Shown here one piece after another: positions 34,622 through 44,092 of a stretch of 64,000 nt of DNA. Position 1 is the stretch's first letter, and each line of letters starts with the position of its first letter. The stretch comes from Blastococcus sp. TF02A-35 (GTDB taxonomy: Bacteria; Actinomycetota; Actinomycetes; Mycobacteriales; Geodermatophilaceae), in contig NZ_SPQP01000005.1 in assembly GCF_004571075.1 (NCBI RefSeq), positions 1 to 64,000 of the forward strand. The letters run 5' to 3'. The notes beneath the pieces were generated by a model. It saw only the letters and a program-made list of their open reading frames with translations. It did no database searches and had not been told where the DNA came from. The translations under genes were made by a program, and so were the position numbers.

Positions 34622-36616
34622 GTGGCCGGGCGAGGGCGCAGCTCCCCGAAGGGGTACCGGTACGGGCGGTGGGCCGGTGGCCCCGACCCGCTCGCCCCGC
34701 CCTACGACCTCGGCAACGCCGTCGACGAGATCGGGGACTCCGTCCTCGGCGGCAGCGGGGTGCGCGAGGCCCTGCGCGAGCTGCTGCGCCGCGGCGCCGA
34801 GGGCCGCCGCGGCCTGGACGAGCTGCGCCGGGCCGTGCGCGACCGGCTGCGCCAGGCCCGCACCGCCGGGCGGATGGACGGCACCCTGCAGGAGGTGCGG
34901 GAGCTGCTCGACCGGGCCGTCGAGTCCGAGCGGCGCGAGCTGTTCCCCGACCCCGACGACATGGCGCGGCTCAAGGAGGCCGAGCTCGACGCCCTGCCCG
35001 AGGACACCGCGGGCGCCGTCCGGGCGCTCAAGGAGTACGAGTGGCGGTCGGCCGAGGCGCGGCAGGCCTACGACCGCATCCAGGACCTGCTGCGCCGGGA
35101 GGTGCTCGACAGCTCCTTCGCCTCGATGAAGCAGTCGCTGGAGAACGCGACCCCGGAGGACATGCAGGCGGTCAAGGACATGGTCGCCGACCTGTCCCGG
35201 CTGGTCGACGCGCACAACCGCGGCGAGGACACCGACCAGCAGTTCGTCGACTTCATGGAGAGGCACGGGCAGTTCTTCCCCGACCAGCCCGGGTCGGTCG
35301 AGGAGCTCATCGACTCCCTCGCCCGCCGGGCGGCCGCCCAGGAACGCATGATGGCCGGCCTCTCCCCCGAGCAGCGCGCGGAGCTCGGCGAGCTCATGGC
35401 CCAGACGATGGAGGACATGGGGCTGGCCAGCGAGATGGCCCACCTCTCCGACGCGCTGCGCCAGGCCCGGCCCGACCTGCCGTGGGGGCAGCGCGGCCAG
35501 GTGCCCGACGGCGAGCCCTCGCTCGGCCTGGGGGACGCCACCAGCGCCGTCGCGGAGCTGGCCGACCTGGAGGCGCTGTCCAACCAGCTGTCCCAGGGCT
35601 ACGCCGGCGCCTCGCTCTCCGACGTCGACGAGGAGCTGCTGGAGCGGGCGCTGGGCCGCTCGGCCGCCGACGACCTGGCAGCGCTCCGCCGGCTGGAGCG
35701 GGAGCTGGAGCGCCAGGGCTACCTGGACCGGACCGACGGCAGGCTCGAGCTCTCCCCCAAGGCGGTCCGCCGGCTCGGCGCCACGGCGCTGCGCCGGGTG
35801 TTCGCGAAGCTGGACGCCACCGGCCGCGGCGAGCACGACGTCGCCGACGCCGGCGCCGCCGGGGAGCTGACCGGCAGCTCGCGGGAGTGGCGGTTCGGCG
35901 ACGAGCAGCCGCTGGACGTCGTCCGCACCGTCAAGAACGCCGTCCTGCGCACGGCGCACGAGCCGCGGCTGGACGGCCGGCGGCGGGTGCGCATCGCCGT
36001 CGACGACTTCGAGGTGGTGGAGACCGAGCGGCGCACCGGCGCCGCCGTCGCGCTCCTGGTCGACCTCTCCTACTCGATGGCGCTGCGCGGCACCTGGGGC
36101 GCGGCCAAGTCCACGGCCATGGCGCTGCACTCGCTGGTGACGACGAAGTTCCCGCAGGACGCCATCGAGATCATCGGCTTCTCCTCGACCGCGCAGGTGC
36201 TGCGGCCCGAGACCCTCGCCGAGCTCAGCGTCGACACGCTGCAGGGCACCAACCTGCAGCACGGCCTGATGCTGGCGCGCCGGTTTCTCGCCCGGCACCG
36301 CGACGCCGAGCCGGTGGTCCTGGTGGTCACCGACGGCGAGCCGACGGCGCACCTGGAGGACGACGGGACGCCGTTCTTCTGCTGGCCGCCGATGCCCGAG
36401 ACGATCGCGCGCACCGTGGCCGAGGTGGAGCGGGTGGCCCGGTCCGGGGCGACGGTGAACGTCTTCGCCCTGGACCCCGACCCGGGCCTGGTCCACTTCG
36501 TGCACGACCTCACCCAGCGGGCGGGTGGCCGGGTGTTCGAGCCCGACGCCGACCGGCTGGGCGAGTACGTCGTCGCCGACTACCTGCGGGCCCGGAGGGG
36601 CCGGCGGGCCCGCTAG
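34622..36616 (+). CDS. VWA domain protein, partner of the AAA+ ATPase
   Basis: The protein is 664 aa from a GTG 2 nt after the ATPase stop. The N-terminal two thirds are helical and highly charged (for example FVDFMERHGQFFPDQPGSVE). The C-terminal von Willebrand factor A domain (about 470-650) carries the metal-ion site DLSYS at 481-485 with the later TNLQHGL and VTDGEPT elements. No membrane segment or signal peptide is visible, so it is cytoplasmic. The stop overlaps the convergent DUF2252 gene by 4 bp. Confidence 0.88.
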   Translation: MAGRGRSSPKGYRYGRWAGGPDPLAPPYDLGNAVDEIGDSVLGGSGVREALRELLRRGAEGRRGLDELRRAVRDRLRQARTAGRMDGTLQEVRELLDRAVESERRELFPDPDDMARLKEAELDALPEDTAGAVRALKEYEWRSAEARQAYDRIQDLLRREVLDSSFASMKQSLENATPEDMQAVKDMVADLSRLVDAHNRGEDTDQQFVDFMERHGQFFPDQPGSVEELIDSLARRAAAQERMMAGLSPEQRAELGELMAQTMEDMGLASEMAHLSDALRQARPDLPWGQRGQVPDGEPSLGLGDATSAVAELADLEALSNQLSQGYAGASLSDVDEELLERALGRSAADDLAALRRLERELERQGYLDRTDGRLELSPKAVRRLGATALRRVFAKLDATGRGEHDVADAGAAGELTGSSREWRFGDEQPLDVVRTVKNAVLRTAHEPRLDGRRRVRIAVDDFEVVETERRTGAAVALLVDLSYSMALRGTWGAAKSTAMALHSLVTTKFPQDAIEIIGFSSTAQVLRPETLAELSVDTLQGTNLQHGLMLARRFLARHRDAEPVVLVVTDGEPTAHLEDDGTPFFCWPPMPETIARTVAEVERVARSGATVNVFALDPDPGLVHFVHDLTQRAGGRVFEPDADRLGEYVVADYLRARRGRRAR

Positions 36617-37989
36617 TCGCCGGGCAGCGGGTGCGAGCCGCTGGAGCTGATCCCGGGGATCTGGCCGGCGCGGAACGCGTTCACGAACAGGCGGTGGTCC
36701 TCCTGCGTGCGCAGTGCGTAGGACCGCGCGAACTCGACCATGTCCGAGACGAACTCCTCGCGGCGGTCGGCGAGCAGCCCGGTGATCGCCTCCTCGGTCT
36801 GGAACGGCACCAGCGTGTGGTCGCTGTCGGCGTCGCCCACGCAGTGCAGCTTCGCCGTCGCGCGGCCCAGCTGCGCCATCACCGGCTCGATCTCCTCGGG
36901 CTCGGTGAGGTCCTCCCAGTCCAGGTCCAGCTCGTAGGGCGAGAGCTCGGCGACGACGAAGCCTCGCCCGTCGATCTCGGTGTAGCCGAGGAACTGGGAG
37001 GTGTTGGCCTGCAGGGCCCGCTGGCTCAGCGCCGTCCGGTGCCCCTCGTTCTCGAAGTAGGAGCGGATCTCCGGGTCGGTGACCACCCGGCTGGGCGCCG
37101 GCACGTTGCCCTGCTTCAGCGAGAGGACGACGTCGTTCTCCAGCGCCTGGTCGTACCCCTCCAGCAGCACGTTGTAGGCGGGCAGCCCGGCGCTGCCGAT
37201 GCCGAAGCCGCCGGTGCCGATGACGTCCTTGACGTCGTAGGTGACCTCGCGCCGCCGCTGCCCCTTCGGCACCGTCTCCCGGTAGCGCTCCAGGGCGGCG
37301 AGCACCCGGTCGCGCTCGGCGTCGTCGAGCCGGCGGTTGCGCGGCCGGTCGGCGAACCGCCGCCGGAAGCCCTCGACCACGGTCATGCGCTCGAGCAGGC
37401 CCAGCCGGGTGCGCGCGGTCGTCTCCAGGATCACGTCGCGGACCGCTCCCTCGGTGGTGGCGGCGGTCAGGGCGAAGGAGCGGTCCTCGTCGGAGTGCGT
37501 GAACGCCTCCACCTGGTCGAGGTAGGCGGTCAGGTAGGTCCCCAGCAGGTCGCCGATGACGTCGTCCCCGAGCGCCTTGCGCCAGGCCAGGAGCGCGAAG
37601 CTGGCGGCGAACCGGCGCAGGTCCCAGCTGACGTGCCCGAGGTAGGCCTCGTCGAAGTCGTTGACGTCGAAGACGATCCGGCCGGCGCTGTCCATGTAGG
37701 TGCCGAAGTTCTCCGCGTGCAGGTCACCCTGGATCCACACGCGCGACGTCCGCTCGTCGCTCCAGCGGTCCTCGAACGTCGCCATGTCCGCGTAGAACAG
37801 GGGCGCGCTCCCCCGGTAGAAGGCGAAGGGGTCGGCCGCCATCTTGCGGAACTTCGTGCGGAAGGCGTCGGCGTCGGCGTCCATGAGCTCGCCGAAGGCC
37901 TCGACGAGGACCTCGACGATCTGCCGGGTGCGCTGGTCGTCATCGCCCGAACGGGTCAGGCCGGGGAGGGAAGGTGCCACAGGTCGCAC
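36613..37989 (-). CDS. DUF2252 family protein (kinase-like fold)
   Basis: The protein is 458 aa. RVWIQGDLHAENFG (about 83-96) and IVFDVNDFDEAYLGHV resemble the catalytic loop and metal-binding Asp of aminoglycoside-phosphotransferase-like kinases, as noted for DUF2252. No substrate is known. Two starts are possible: GTG 37989, or GTG 37980 which lies 7 nt after a TACGGT and would suit a leaderless transcript. It is convergent with the VWA gene and divergent from the SGNH hydrolase. Confidence 0.85.
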   Translation of the reverse strand: MRPVAPSLPGLTRSGDDDQRTRQIVEVLVEAFGELMDADADAFRTKFRKMAADPFAFYRGSAPLFYADMATFEDRWSDERTSRVWIQGDLHAENFGTYMDSAGRIVFDVNDFDEAYLGHVSWDLRRFAASFALLAWRKALGDDVIGDLLGTYLTAYLDQVEAFTHSDEDRSFALTAATTEGAVRDVILETTARTRLGLLERMTVVEGFRRRFADRPRNRRLDDAERDRVLAALERYRETVPKGQRRREVTYDVKDVIGTGGFGIGSAGLPAYNVLLEGYDQALENDVVLSLKQGNVPAPSRVVTDPEIRSYFENEGHRTALSQRALQANTSQFLGYTEIDGRGFVVAELSPYELDLDWEDLTEPEEIEPVMAQLGRATAKLHCVGDADSDHTLVPFQTEEAITGLLADRREEFVSDMVEFARSYALRTQEDHRLFVNAFRAGQIPGISSSGSHPLPGD

Positions 37990-38066
37990 CGTAGGGGGCC
38001 GATAACGTCAGTGGTGCCACCGGGACGACGAGCGACCGGGCGCCGACGAGCAGGGACGGAGGCACG

Positions 38067-39098
38067 ATGACGCGTACCGACACCGCCCGACGACTCGCGA
38101 CCAGCGCCGCCTACGGCGGTGGCAGCGTGACGATCGCCGGCGCAGCCCTGTTCGCCCTCCTCCGCGAGGAGGCCCGCTCGGCCCGCCGCAAGGTCGAGGC
38201 CCGCACCGACAAGCAGGACCCGCCCTCGGGCGACGGCGTCTACGGGCGCGGCCGCGCCAAGCCGATCGTCCTCGCCGTGCTGGGCGACTCCAGCGCCGTG
38301 GGCCTCGGCGTCACCCGCGCCTCCCAGACCCCCGGGGTGCTCGTCGCCGCCGGCCTGGCCGAGCTGGCGGAGCGTCCCGTGCGGCTGGTGCGGCTGGCCG
38401 TCTCCGGGGCCCGCGCCCGCGACCTCGAGGCGCAGGTGGACCGCGCCCTGGCGGAGAAGCCGGCCGTCGCGCTGATCATGATCGGTGCCAACGACGTGAC
38501 CAGCCGGACGCCCACCGCCGTCTCGGTCGGGCACCTCACCGACGCCGTCCGCCGGCTGACCGCCGCCGGCTGCGAGGTCGTCGTCGGCACCTGCCCGGAT
38601 CTCGGCACCATCCGCCCGATCGCCCAGCCGCTGCGCACCCTGGCCCGGCGGTGGAGCCGGCAGATGGCCGCCGCGCAGACGATCGCCGTCGTCGAGGCCG
38701 GCGGGCGCACCGTCTCGCTGGGCTCCCTGCTGGGCCCCGCGTTCGCCTCCGACCACGGGATGTTCAGCAACGACGAGTTCCACCCGAGCGCCGCGGGCTA
38801 CGCCGCGGCGGCCGCGGTGCTGCTGCCCGCGGTGGCCGACGCGGTGGGCGTGTGGCCGACCGGCGCCGACCGCGGCCTGCGCTCGCTGCGCCGCGACTCC
38901 GTCCGGCCGGTGGCCCGGGCCGCCGCCCGCGCCGCGAACCGGCCGGGCACCGAGGTGCAGGCCACCGAGGTCGCCGGCTCCGACACCGGGCCGCGCGGCC
39001 CGTGGGCGCTGCTCCGCCGTCCCCGGCCGACCGACGTGCCCACCCCCGAGGAGGCCGAGCGCGCCGAGACCGAGGCCGAGCCCACCTCCGCCTCCTGA
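38067..39098 (+). CDS. SGNH/GDSL hydrolase family protein
   Basis: This is a serine esterase/lipase-type hydrolase, 343 aa. Block I GDSSAVGLGV places the nucleophile Ser75. Block III is IGANDVTSRT. Block V DEFHPS has Asp236 and His239. The N-terminal 35 residues contain a hydrophobic segment (VTIAGAALFALL) that could be an anchor, so the enzyme may face the cell surface. The C-terminal 90 residues are Ala/Arg/Pro-rich and probably disordered. GCCGATAA occurs at 37998-38005 upstream, but no -35 fits. Confidence 0.85.
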   Translation: MTRTDTARRLATSAAYGGGSVTIAGAALFALLREEARSARRKVEARTDKQDPPSGDGVYGRGRAKPIVLAVLGDSSAVGLGVTRASQTPGVLVAAGLAELAERPVRLVRLAVSGARARDLEAQVDRALAEKPAVALIMIGANDVTSRTPTAVSVGHLTDAVRRLTAAGCEVVVGTCPDLGTIRPIAQPLRTLARRWSRQMAAAQTIAVVEAGGRTVSLGSLLGPAFASDHGMFSNDEFHPSAAGYAAAAAVLLPAVADAVGVWPTGADRGLRSLRRDSVRPVARAAARAANRPGTEVQATEVAGSDTGPRGPWALLRRPRPTDVPTPEEAERAETEAEPTSAS

Positions 39099-39228
39099 GG
39101 ACGTGACGCGGAGCACACCTCCGCTCCGGCCGCTCCACAGCGCGATGCGCCCCCGGGACTCCGGGGTACGTTCCGAGATGACCGATGTCCGGCGACCCGT
39201 GTCGGACCCCCTCATCGTGGAGGACCCC

Positions 39229-40449
39229 ATGCCCGAAGCCGTCATCGTCTCGACCGCACGCTCGCCCATCGGCCGAGCGTTCAAGGGGTCGCTCAAGGAC
39301 ATGCGGCCCGACGACCTGGCCGCCGCCGTCGTCCGTGCCGCCCTCGACAAGGTGCCCGCCCTCGACCCCCGCGACATCGACGACCTGATGCTCGGCTGCG
39401 GCCTCCCTGGCGGCGAGCAGGGCCACAACATGGGCCGCGTCGTCAGCGTGCTGCTCGGGATGGACCACCTGCCCGGCACCACCATCACCCGGTACTGCTC
39501 CTCGTCGCTGCAGACCACCCGCATGGCCCTGCACGCCATCAAGGCCGGCGAGGGCGACGTCTTCATCTCCGCCGGTGTGGAGACGGTGTCGCGGTTCGTG
39601 AAGGGCAACAGCGACTCGCTGCCCGACACGCAGAACCCGTTCTTCGCCGACGCCCAGGCCCGCGGCGCCAAGGTCGCCGAGAGCGGCGCCGACTCGTGGA
39701 CCGACCCGCGCGAGGACGGCCAGGTCCCCGACATCTACATCGCCATGGGCCAGACCGCCGAGAACCTGGCGCTGCTCAAGGGCGTCTCCCGCCAGGAGAT
39801 GGACGAGTTCGCCGTCCGCAGCCAGAACCTCGCCGAGGAGTCCATCAACAACGGCTTCTGGGAGCGGGAGATCACCCCGATCACCCTCCCGGACGGCACC
39901 GTCGTCTCCAAGGACGACGGCCCGCGCCCCGGCACCACCCTCGAGGGCATCTCCGGCCTCAAGCCGGTCTTCCGCCCCGACGGCCGCGTCACCGCCGGCA
40001 ACGCCTGCCCGCTGAACGACGGCGCCTCCGCGGTGGTCATCATGAGCGACACCAAGGCCGCCGAGCTGGGCCTCACCCCGCTGGCCCGCGTCGTCTCCAC
40101 CGCGGTCACCGGCCTCTCGCCGGAGATCATGGGCTACGGGCCGGTCGACGCCTCCCGCCTGGCTCTCCAGCGGGCCGGCATGACCATCGACGACATCGAC
40201 CTCGTGGAGATCAACGAGGCCTTCGCCGCGCAGGTCATCCCCAGCTACCGCGACCTGGGCATCGACATCGACAAGCTGAACGTGCACGGTGGCGCCATCG
40301 CCGTCGGGCACCCCTTCGGCAGCACCGGCGCCCGCATCACCGGCACGCTGATCAACGGCCTGCAGACCAAGGACAAGACCTTCGGCCTGGAGACCATGTG
40401 CGTCGGTGGCGGCATGGGCATGGCGATGGTGCTCGAGCGCCTCAGCTGA
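39229..40449 (+). CDS. Acetyl-CoA C-acyltransferase (thiolase)
   Basis: This enzyme makes or cleaves 3-ketoacyl-CoA with coenzyme A in fatty-acid beta-oxidation or acetoacetyl-CoA metabolism. It is 406 aa, standard for thiolases. The acyl-accepting Cys90 is in TRYCSSSLQ, His361 in VGHPFGSTGAR and Cys391 in MCVGGGMG. The ATG has a strong GGAGG site, and a -10-like TACGTT lies at 39167-39172, giving a short leader. A strong hairpin follows. No multifunctional partner (fadB) is adjacent. Confidence 0.94.
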   Translation: MPEAVIVSTARSPIGRAFKGSLKDMRPDDLAAAVVRAALDKVPALDPRDIDDLMLGCGLPGGEQGHNMGRVVSVLLGMDHLPGTTITRYCSSSLQTTRMALHAIKAGEGDVFISAGVETVSRFVKGNSDSLPDTQNPFFADAQARGAKVAESGADSWTDPREDGQVPDIYIAMGQTAENLALLKGVSRQEMDEFAVRSQNLAEESINNGFWEREITPITLPDGTVVSKDDGPRPGTTLEGISGLKPVFRPDGRVTAGNACPLNDGASAVVIMSDTKAAELGLTPLARVVSTAVTGLSPEIMGYGPVDASRLALQRAGMTIDDIDLVEINEAFAAQVIPSYRDLGIDIDKLNVHGGAIAVGHPFGSTGARITGTLINGLQTKDKTFGLETMCVGGGMGMAMVLERLS

Positions 40450-40466
40450 CCAACCCCGGACATGAC

Positions 40467-40500
40467 AGTGGCCCGGTCCCCGCGAGGGGGCCGGGCCACT
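40467..40500 (+). terminator. Terminator after the thiolase gene
   Basis: A 15-bp stem (AGTGGCCCGGTCCCC with its complement, one G-U pair) closes a GCGA tetraloop of the stable GNRA type, 17 bp after the thiolase stop. Confidence 0.75.
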
Positions 40501-40525
40501 GCGTGTTCTACGGCCCCGTCCCGGG

Positions 40526-40553
40526 CCCCACCCTGAGCGTGCGAAGGGTGGGG
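40526..40553 (-). terminator. Terminator for the Bax-inhibitor gene
   Basis: CCCCACCCT and its perfect complement pair around a 10-nt loop, with an outer CCCCGTC/GACGGGG pairing that could extend it. It lies 18 bp past the stop of the minus-strand gene, back-to-back with the thiolase terminator. Confidence 0.6.
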
Positions 40554-40570
40554 AGGACGGGGTCCTTCAA

Positions 40571-41413
40571 TCAGTCGTCCTGGAGGTAGGACAGCAGGCG
40601 CAGGATCTCCAGGTACAGCCAGACGACGGTGACCAGCAGGCCGAAGGCGATGTACCAGGCGAACTTCGCCGGGGCGCCGCGGCGGATGGCCTCGTCGGCC
40701 ATGTCGAAGTCGAGCAGCAGCGAGAACGCCGCCACACCGATCACGACGAGGCTGAAGACGATGGCCAGCGGGCTGCCGTCACGCAGGCCCAGGTTCACGC
40801 CGAACAGCGAGGCGATCAGGTTGGCGCCCATGAGGACCAGGACGCCGATCATCGCGCCGAGCATCCAGCGGGTGAACTTCGGGGTCACCCGGACGGCGCC
40901 GGTCTTGTAGACCACCAGCATGCCGGCGAAGACACCGAAGGTGCCGATGACGGCCTGCATCACGATGCCGTCGTAGATCGAGTTGAAGGCCTCGCTGATC
41001 GCGCCGAGGGCCACGCCGTAGAGCGCGCCGTAGGCCAGCGTGGCTGCCGGGTTGGCGATCTGCTTGAAGCTGATGACCAGGCCGAGGACGAAGGCGACCA
41101 GCACCGCGGGGAGCGCGAGGCCCCATGCGGCGTTGCCCGGCATCGCCCAGACGGCGGCGGCGGCGAGGACGGTCACCAGGAACGAGATGCCGGTCTTGGT
41201 GACGACGTCGTCCATCGTCATGTAGCGCGTCGCCGGCGTCGTGCCGTAGGGCGACGGCGCGGCGTACTGGTCCTGCGGGGCCGGGGCGCCGTACTGCGGG
41301 GCCCCGTACTGCGGCGCGCCGTACTGGGGCTGGTTGCCCCAACCGGCGTACTGCTGGCCGGGGCCGGCGTTGTTCCCGAACCCTCGGCTGAACGCCGGGT
41401 TCTTACTGGGCAT
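40571..41413 (-). CDS. Bax inhibitor-1/YccA family membrane protein
   Basis: The protein is 280 aa from the ATG at 41413 (GAGGAG site, 6-nt spacing). The N-terminal 60 residues are Tyr/Gln/Pro-rich with three QYGAP repeats, then seven membrane segments. The family's C-terminal acidic pair region is seen at LLDFDMADEAIRRGAP. Bacterial members (YetJ-like) are pH-sensitive calcium channels or leak proteins. Whether this long-N-terminus actinobacterial form transports calcium is unknown. Confidence 0.9.
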   Translation of the reverse strand: MPSKNPAFSRGFGNNAGPGQQYAGWGNQPQYGAPQYGAPQYGAPAPQDQYAAPSPYGTTPATRYMTMDDVVTKTGISFLVTVLAAAAVWAMPGNAAWGLALPAVLVAFVLGLVISFKQIANPAATLAYGALYGVALGAISEAFNSIYDGIVMQAVIGTFGVFAGMLVVYKTGAVRVTPKFTRWMLGAMIGVLVLMGANLIASLFGVNLGLRDGSPLAIVFSLVVIGVAAFSLLLDFDMADEAIRRGAPAKFAWYIAFGLLVTVVWLYLEILRLLSYLQDD

Positions 41414-41451
41414 CGTCATCTCCTCGAGAGGACTCGTCGGTCGTGGAGCCA

Positions 41452-41481
41452 ACTTCGTGCACTCCACTCGGTCTGGTCAAC
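41452..41481 (-). promoter_or_regulatory. Candidate promoter of the Bax-inhibitor gene
   Basis: On the minus strand TTGACC (41481-41476), an 18-nt spacer and GAAGTT (41457-41452) precede the ATG by about 40 nt. The -35 is good, the -10 weak. Confidence 0.35.
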
Positions 41482-41564
41482 GCCTGACACGCCCGAAGAG
41501 TTCCGCGGGGCCACGGAGTCCCTCGCGAGGGGTGCGTCCCGGCGGCACCGCTCACCTGCGGTGG

Positions 41565-41858
41565 TCACGGCCGGGGGTTGGTGCGCTGCCACCCGCGGTC
41601 GTCGCGGCGGGCGCCCTGCCCGGCCCGGCACCGCCGGCAGACCACCTGGACCTCCTCGGCGTGCCGCCCGGACTCCGGCTGGACGTCGGCCCACGGGACG
41701 TGCGGGAAGCGGGCCAGCCGCGACCTGCTGAGCGCCAGGCCGCAGACCGTCTCGTTGCGGCCGCGCTCCCACGCGTGCACCTCCCCGGCCGGGTACCGGA
41801 TCCCGTCGTCCGGGTCGGTCCACTGCCCCGTCGCGGCCACCGCCGCGTTGCGCGCCAT
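41565..41858 (-). CDS. Hypothetical small Cys/His protein
   Basis: The protein is 97 aa. It contains VHAWERGRNETVCGLALSR and a later VVCRRCRAG, so one His and three Cys could form a small metal site. Similar short proteins occur in actinobacteria without assigned function. It has no membrane segment or signal peptide. It lies alone between the Bax-inhibitor gene and the MMPL exporter. Confidence 0.65.
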   Translation of the reverse strand: MARNAAVAATGQWTDPDDGIRYPAGEVHAWERGRNETVCGLALSRSRLARFPHVPWADVQPESGRHAEEVQVVCRRCRAGQGARRDDRGWQRTNPRP

Positions 41859-41906
41859 GGGGACGGGCGTACCCGCGCGGAGGCGGCTACGCCCGTCCCC
41901 GGCCGG

Positions 41907-44087
41907 TCAGCTGTCGGAGGAGACCAGCTCCGGCGCGGCGTGCCGGCCGGTCGGGCCCTTCTCCAGCGCGGCGCCCTCGACGTCGAGCACCGGCAGCCAG
42001 CGCAGCCAGCGGGGCAGCCACCAGGCCTTGTCCCCCAGCAGCGCCAGCGCGGCGGGGACCAGGACCATCCGGACGACGAAGGCGTCGAAGAGGATGCCCG
42101 CGGCGAGGGCGAAGGCGATCGACTTGATCGTCGCCTCGCCCGCCGGCACGAAGCCGGCGAACACCGAGAACATGATCAGCGCGGCGGCGACGACCACGGG
42201 CGCCGCCTGGCGGAAGCCGGTGCGGATCGCGTCCAACGGCGAGGCGCCGTGGCTGTGCGCCTCGTGCATCCGGGACACCAGGAAGATCTGGTAGTCCATC
42301 GCCAGGCCGAAGAGGATGCCGATCACCAGGATCGGCGTGAGGCTGATCAGCGGCCCCGTGCCGTCGAGGTTGACCACGTCGGCGAGCCAGCCCCACTGGA
42401 ACACCGCGACCGTGGCGCCCAGCGAGGCGCCGACGGTGAGCACGAAGCCGAGGACCCCGACCAGCGGCACCAGGAGGGACCGGAAGACCAGCACCAGCAG
42501 GACCAGCGCCAGGCCCACGACCAGGCCGAGGTAGACCGGCAGCGCCTCGTCCAGGCTCTGCGCGACGTCCACGCTGACCGCCGTCGCACCGGTGACCGAG
42601 GCCTCGACGCCGCCGTCGAGGTCGGCCAGCTCGGCGCGCAGGTCGGCCACCAGCTGCTCCGTGGCCGGGTCCGTCGGGCCCGACTCGGGGATGACGTTGA
42701 CCAGGGCGGCCGTGCCGTCGGCGTTGGGGGTCGGCGGGGTGACGGTGACGACGTCGTCGACCTCGCCGATCGCACCGGTCACCCCGGCGGCCACCTCCGC
42801 GGCGCCCTCGCCCTCGAACAGGATGGCCAGCGGGCCGTTGAAGCCCGGGCCGAAGCCGTCGGCGAGGAGCTGCTCGGCGCGCGCCTGGGTGCTGTCGGCC
42901 GCCGGCATCTGGACCAGCGTCGTCTGCATCGAGAAGAACGGGACGGCCAGCACCCCGAGGGCGACGACGGTCAGGAGCAGGCTCGCCAGGCGGAACCGGG
43001 TGACCGCGGCGACCCAGCCGGCGAGGAAGCCCCGCCCGACCGGCGCACCGCCGGGGGCGGCCGCGCGCTGCTTCTTCGGCAGCGCCCGGCGGCCGAAGAG
43101 GCCCAGCGCCGCCGGCACCAGGGTCAGCGCGACCAGGACGGCGACGACGATGGTCGCGGCGGCCGCGACACCCATCTGCGTGAGGAACGGGATGCCGACG
43201 ACGAACAGGCCGGCCAGCGCGATGACCACGGTCAGGCCGGCGGTGACGACCGCGGACCCGGCGGTGCCCACGGCGGTGGAGATCGCGGTGCCGACGTCGG
43301 CGCCCTGGCGGAGCTCCTGCCGGTAGCGCGTGATGATGAACAGCGCGTAGTCGATGCCCACGGCCAGGCCGAGCATCGCGGCCAGCGTCGGGGTGGTCGA
43401 GGACAGGTCGGTGAAGCCGGTCGCGATGGTGACGCCGAGGACGCCGATCCCGACGCCGACCAGCGCCGTCAGCAGGTTCATGCCCGCGACGGCCAGGGCG
43501 CCGTAGGTGACGGCGAGGACGAGCAGCGCGATGACGACGCCCACCGCCTCGGCCGGGCCACCGACGTGCGGCGCCTCCTGGGTCGCCTCGCCGGCGGCCT
43601 CGACGGTGAAGCCGCCGTCCCGGGCGCCGTCGACCGCCTCGAGCAGCGCCTCCTGCTGGGCGGGGGTGACCTCGCCGGGCGCGGCGTCGTAGGTCACCGT
43701 GCTGTAGGCGGTGGTCTGCTCCCGGTTGACCGAGGGAGCAGCCGGGTCGAGCGGGTTGGTCGCGGAGACCACGCCCGGCAGCTGCCCCAGCTCGGCGACC
43801 AGCTCCCCGATCGCGGTGGCCCCCTCCGGCGTGGTGAGGGTCTGGCCCTCCGGGGCGACGACGACCACGCGCGCGGTGGCCCCCTCGCCGCCGGCGCCGA
43901 ACTCGTCGCCGATCCGGTCGAGGGCGACGGTGGACTCCTGGCCGGGGATCGAGAAGCTGCTCGACGTCTCACCGGCCAGGGTGACCGCGCCGACGCCGCC
44001 ACCGACGAGCACCGCCAGCCAGACGAGGACGACGGAGATTCGGTGCCGGTGCGAGAACGCACCGAGTCGGGACAACAGAAGAGCCAT
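41907..44087 (-). CDS. MMPL/RND family membrane exporter
   Basis: This is a proton-driven transporter of the MMPL family, which exports lipids or drugs in actinobacteria. It is 726 aa with twelve predicted membrane helices in two halves, each preceded by a large external domain. The first half includes YALFIITRYRQELRQG with the family's YxxFxxxR-type signature, repeated in the second half as DYQIFLVSRMHEA. Transcribed directly after its TetR regulator (5-bp gap). Expression is probably controlled by that repressor through the palindrome at 44707-44727. Confidence 0.92.
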   Translation of the reverse strand: MALLLSRLGAFSHRHRISVVLVWLAVLVGGGVGAVTLAGETSSSFSIPGQESTVALDRIGDEFGAGGEGATARVVVVAPEGQTLTTPEGATAIGELVAELGQLPGVVSATNPLDPAAPSVNREQTTAYSTVTYDAAPGEVTPAQQEALLEAVDGARDGGFTVEAAGEATQEAPHVGGPAEAVGVVIALLVLAVTYGALAVAGMNLLTALVGVGIGVLGVTIATGFTDLSSTTPTLAAMLGLAVGIDYALFIITRYRQELRQGADVGTAISTAVGTAGSAVVTAGLTVVIALAGLFVVGIPFLTQMGVAAAATIVVAVLVALTLVPAALGLFGRRALPKKQRAAAPGGAPVGRGFLAGWVAAVTRFRLASLLLTVVALGVLAVPFFSMQTTLVQMPAADSTQARAEQLLADGFGPGFNGPLAILFEGEGAAEVAAGVTGAIGEVDDVVTVTPPTPNADGTAALVNVIPESGPTDPATEQLVADLRAELADLDGGVEASVTGATAVSVDVAQSLDEALPVYLGLVVGLALVLLVLVFRSLLVPLVGVLGFVLTVGASLGATVAVFQWGWLADVVNLDGTGPLISLTPILVIGILFGLAMDYQIFLVSRMHEAHSHGASPLDAIRTGFRQAAPVVVAAALIMFSVFAGFVPAGEATIKSIAFALAAGILFDAFVVRMVLVPAALALLGDKAWWLPRWLRWLPVLDVEGAALEKGPTGRHAAPELVSSDS

Positions 44088-44092
44088 GCTGG

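Noticed and set aside
37998-38005. GCCGATAA as a sigma-28 -10 element before the SGNH hydrolase
   Set aside because: No CTCA or TAAA-like -35 is present at 15-17 nt, and the gene has no link to motility.
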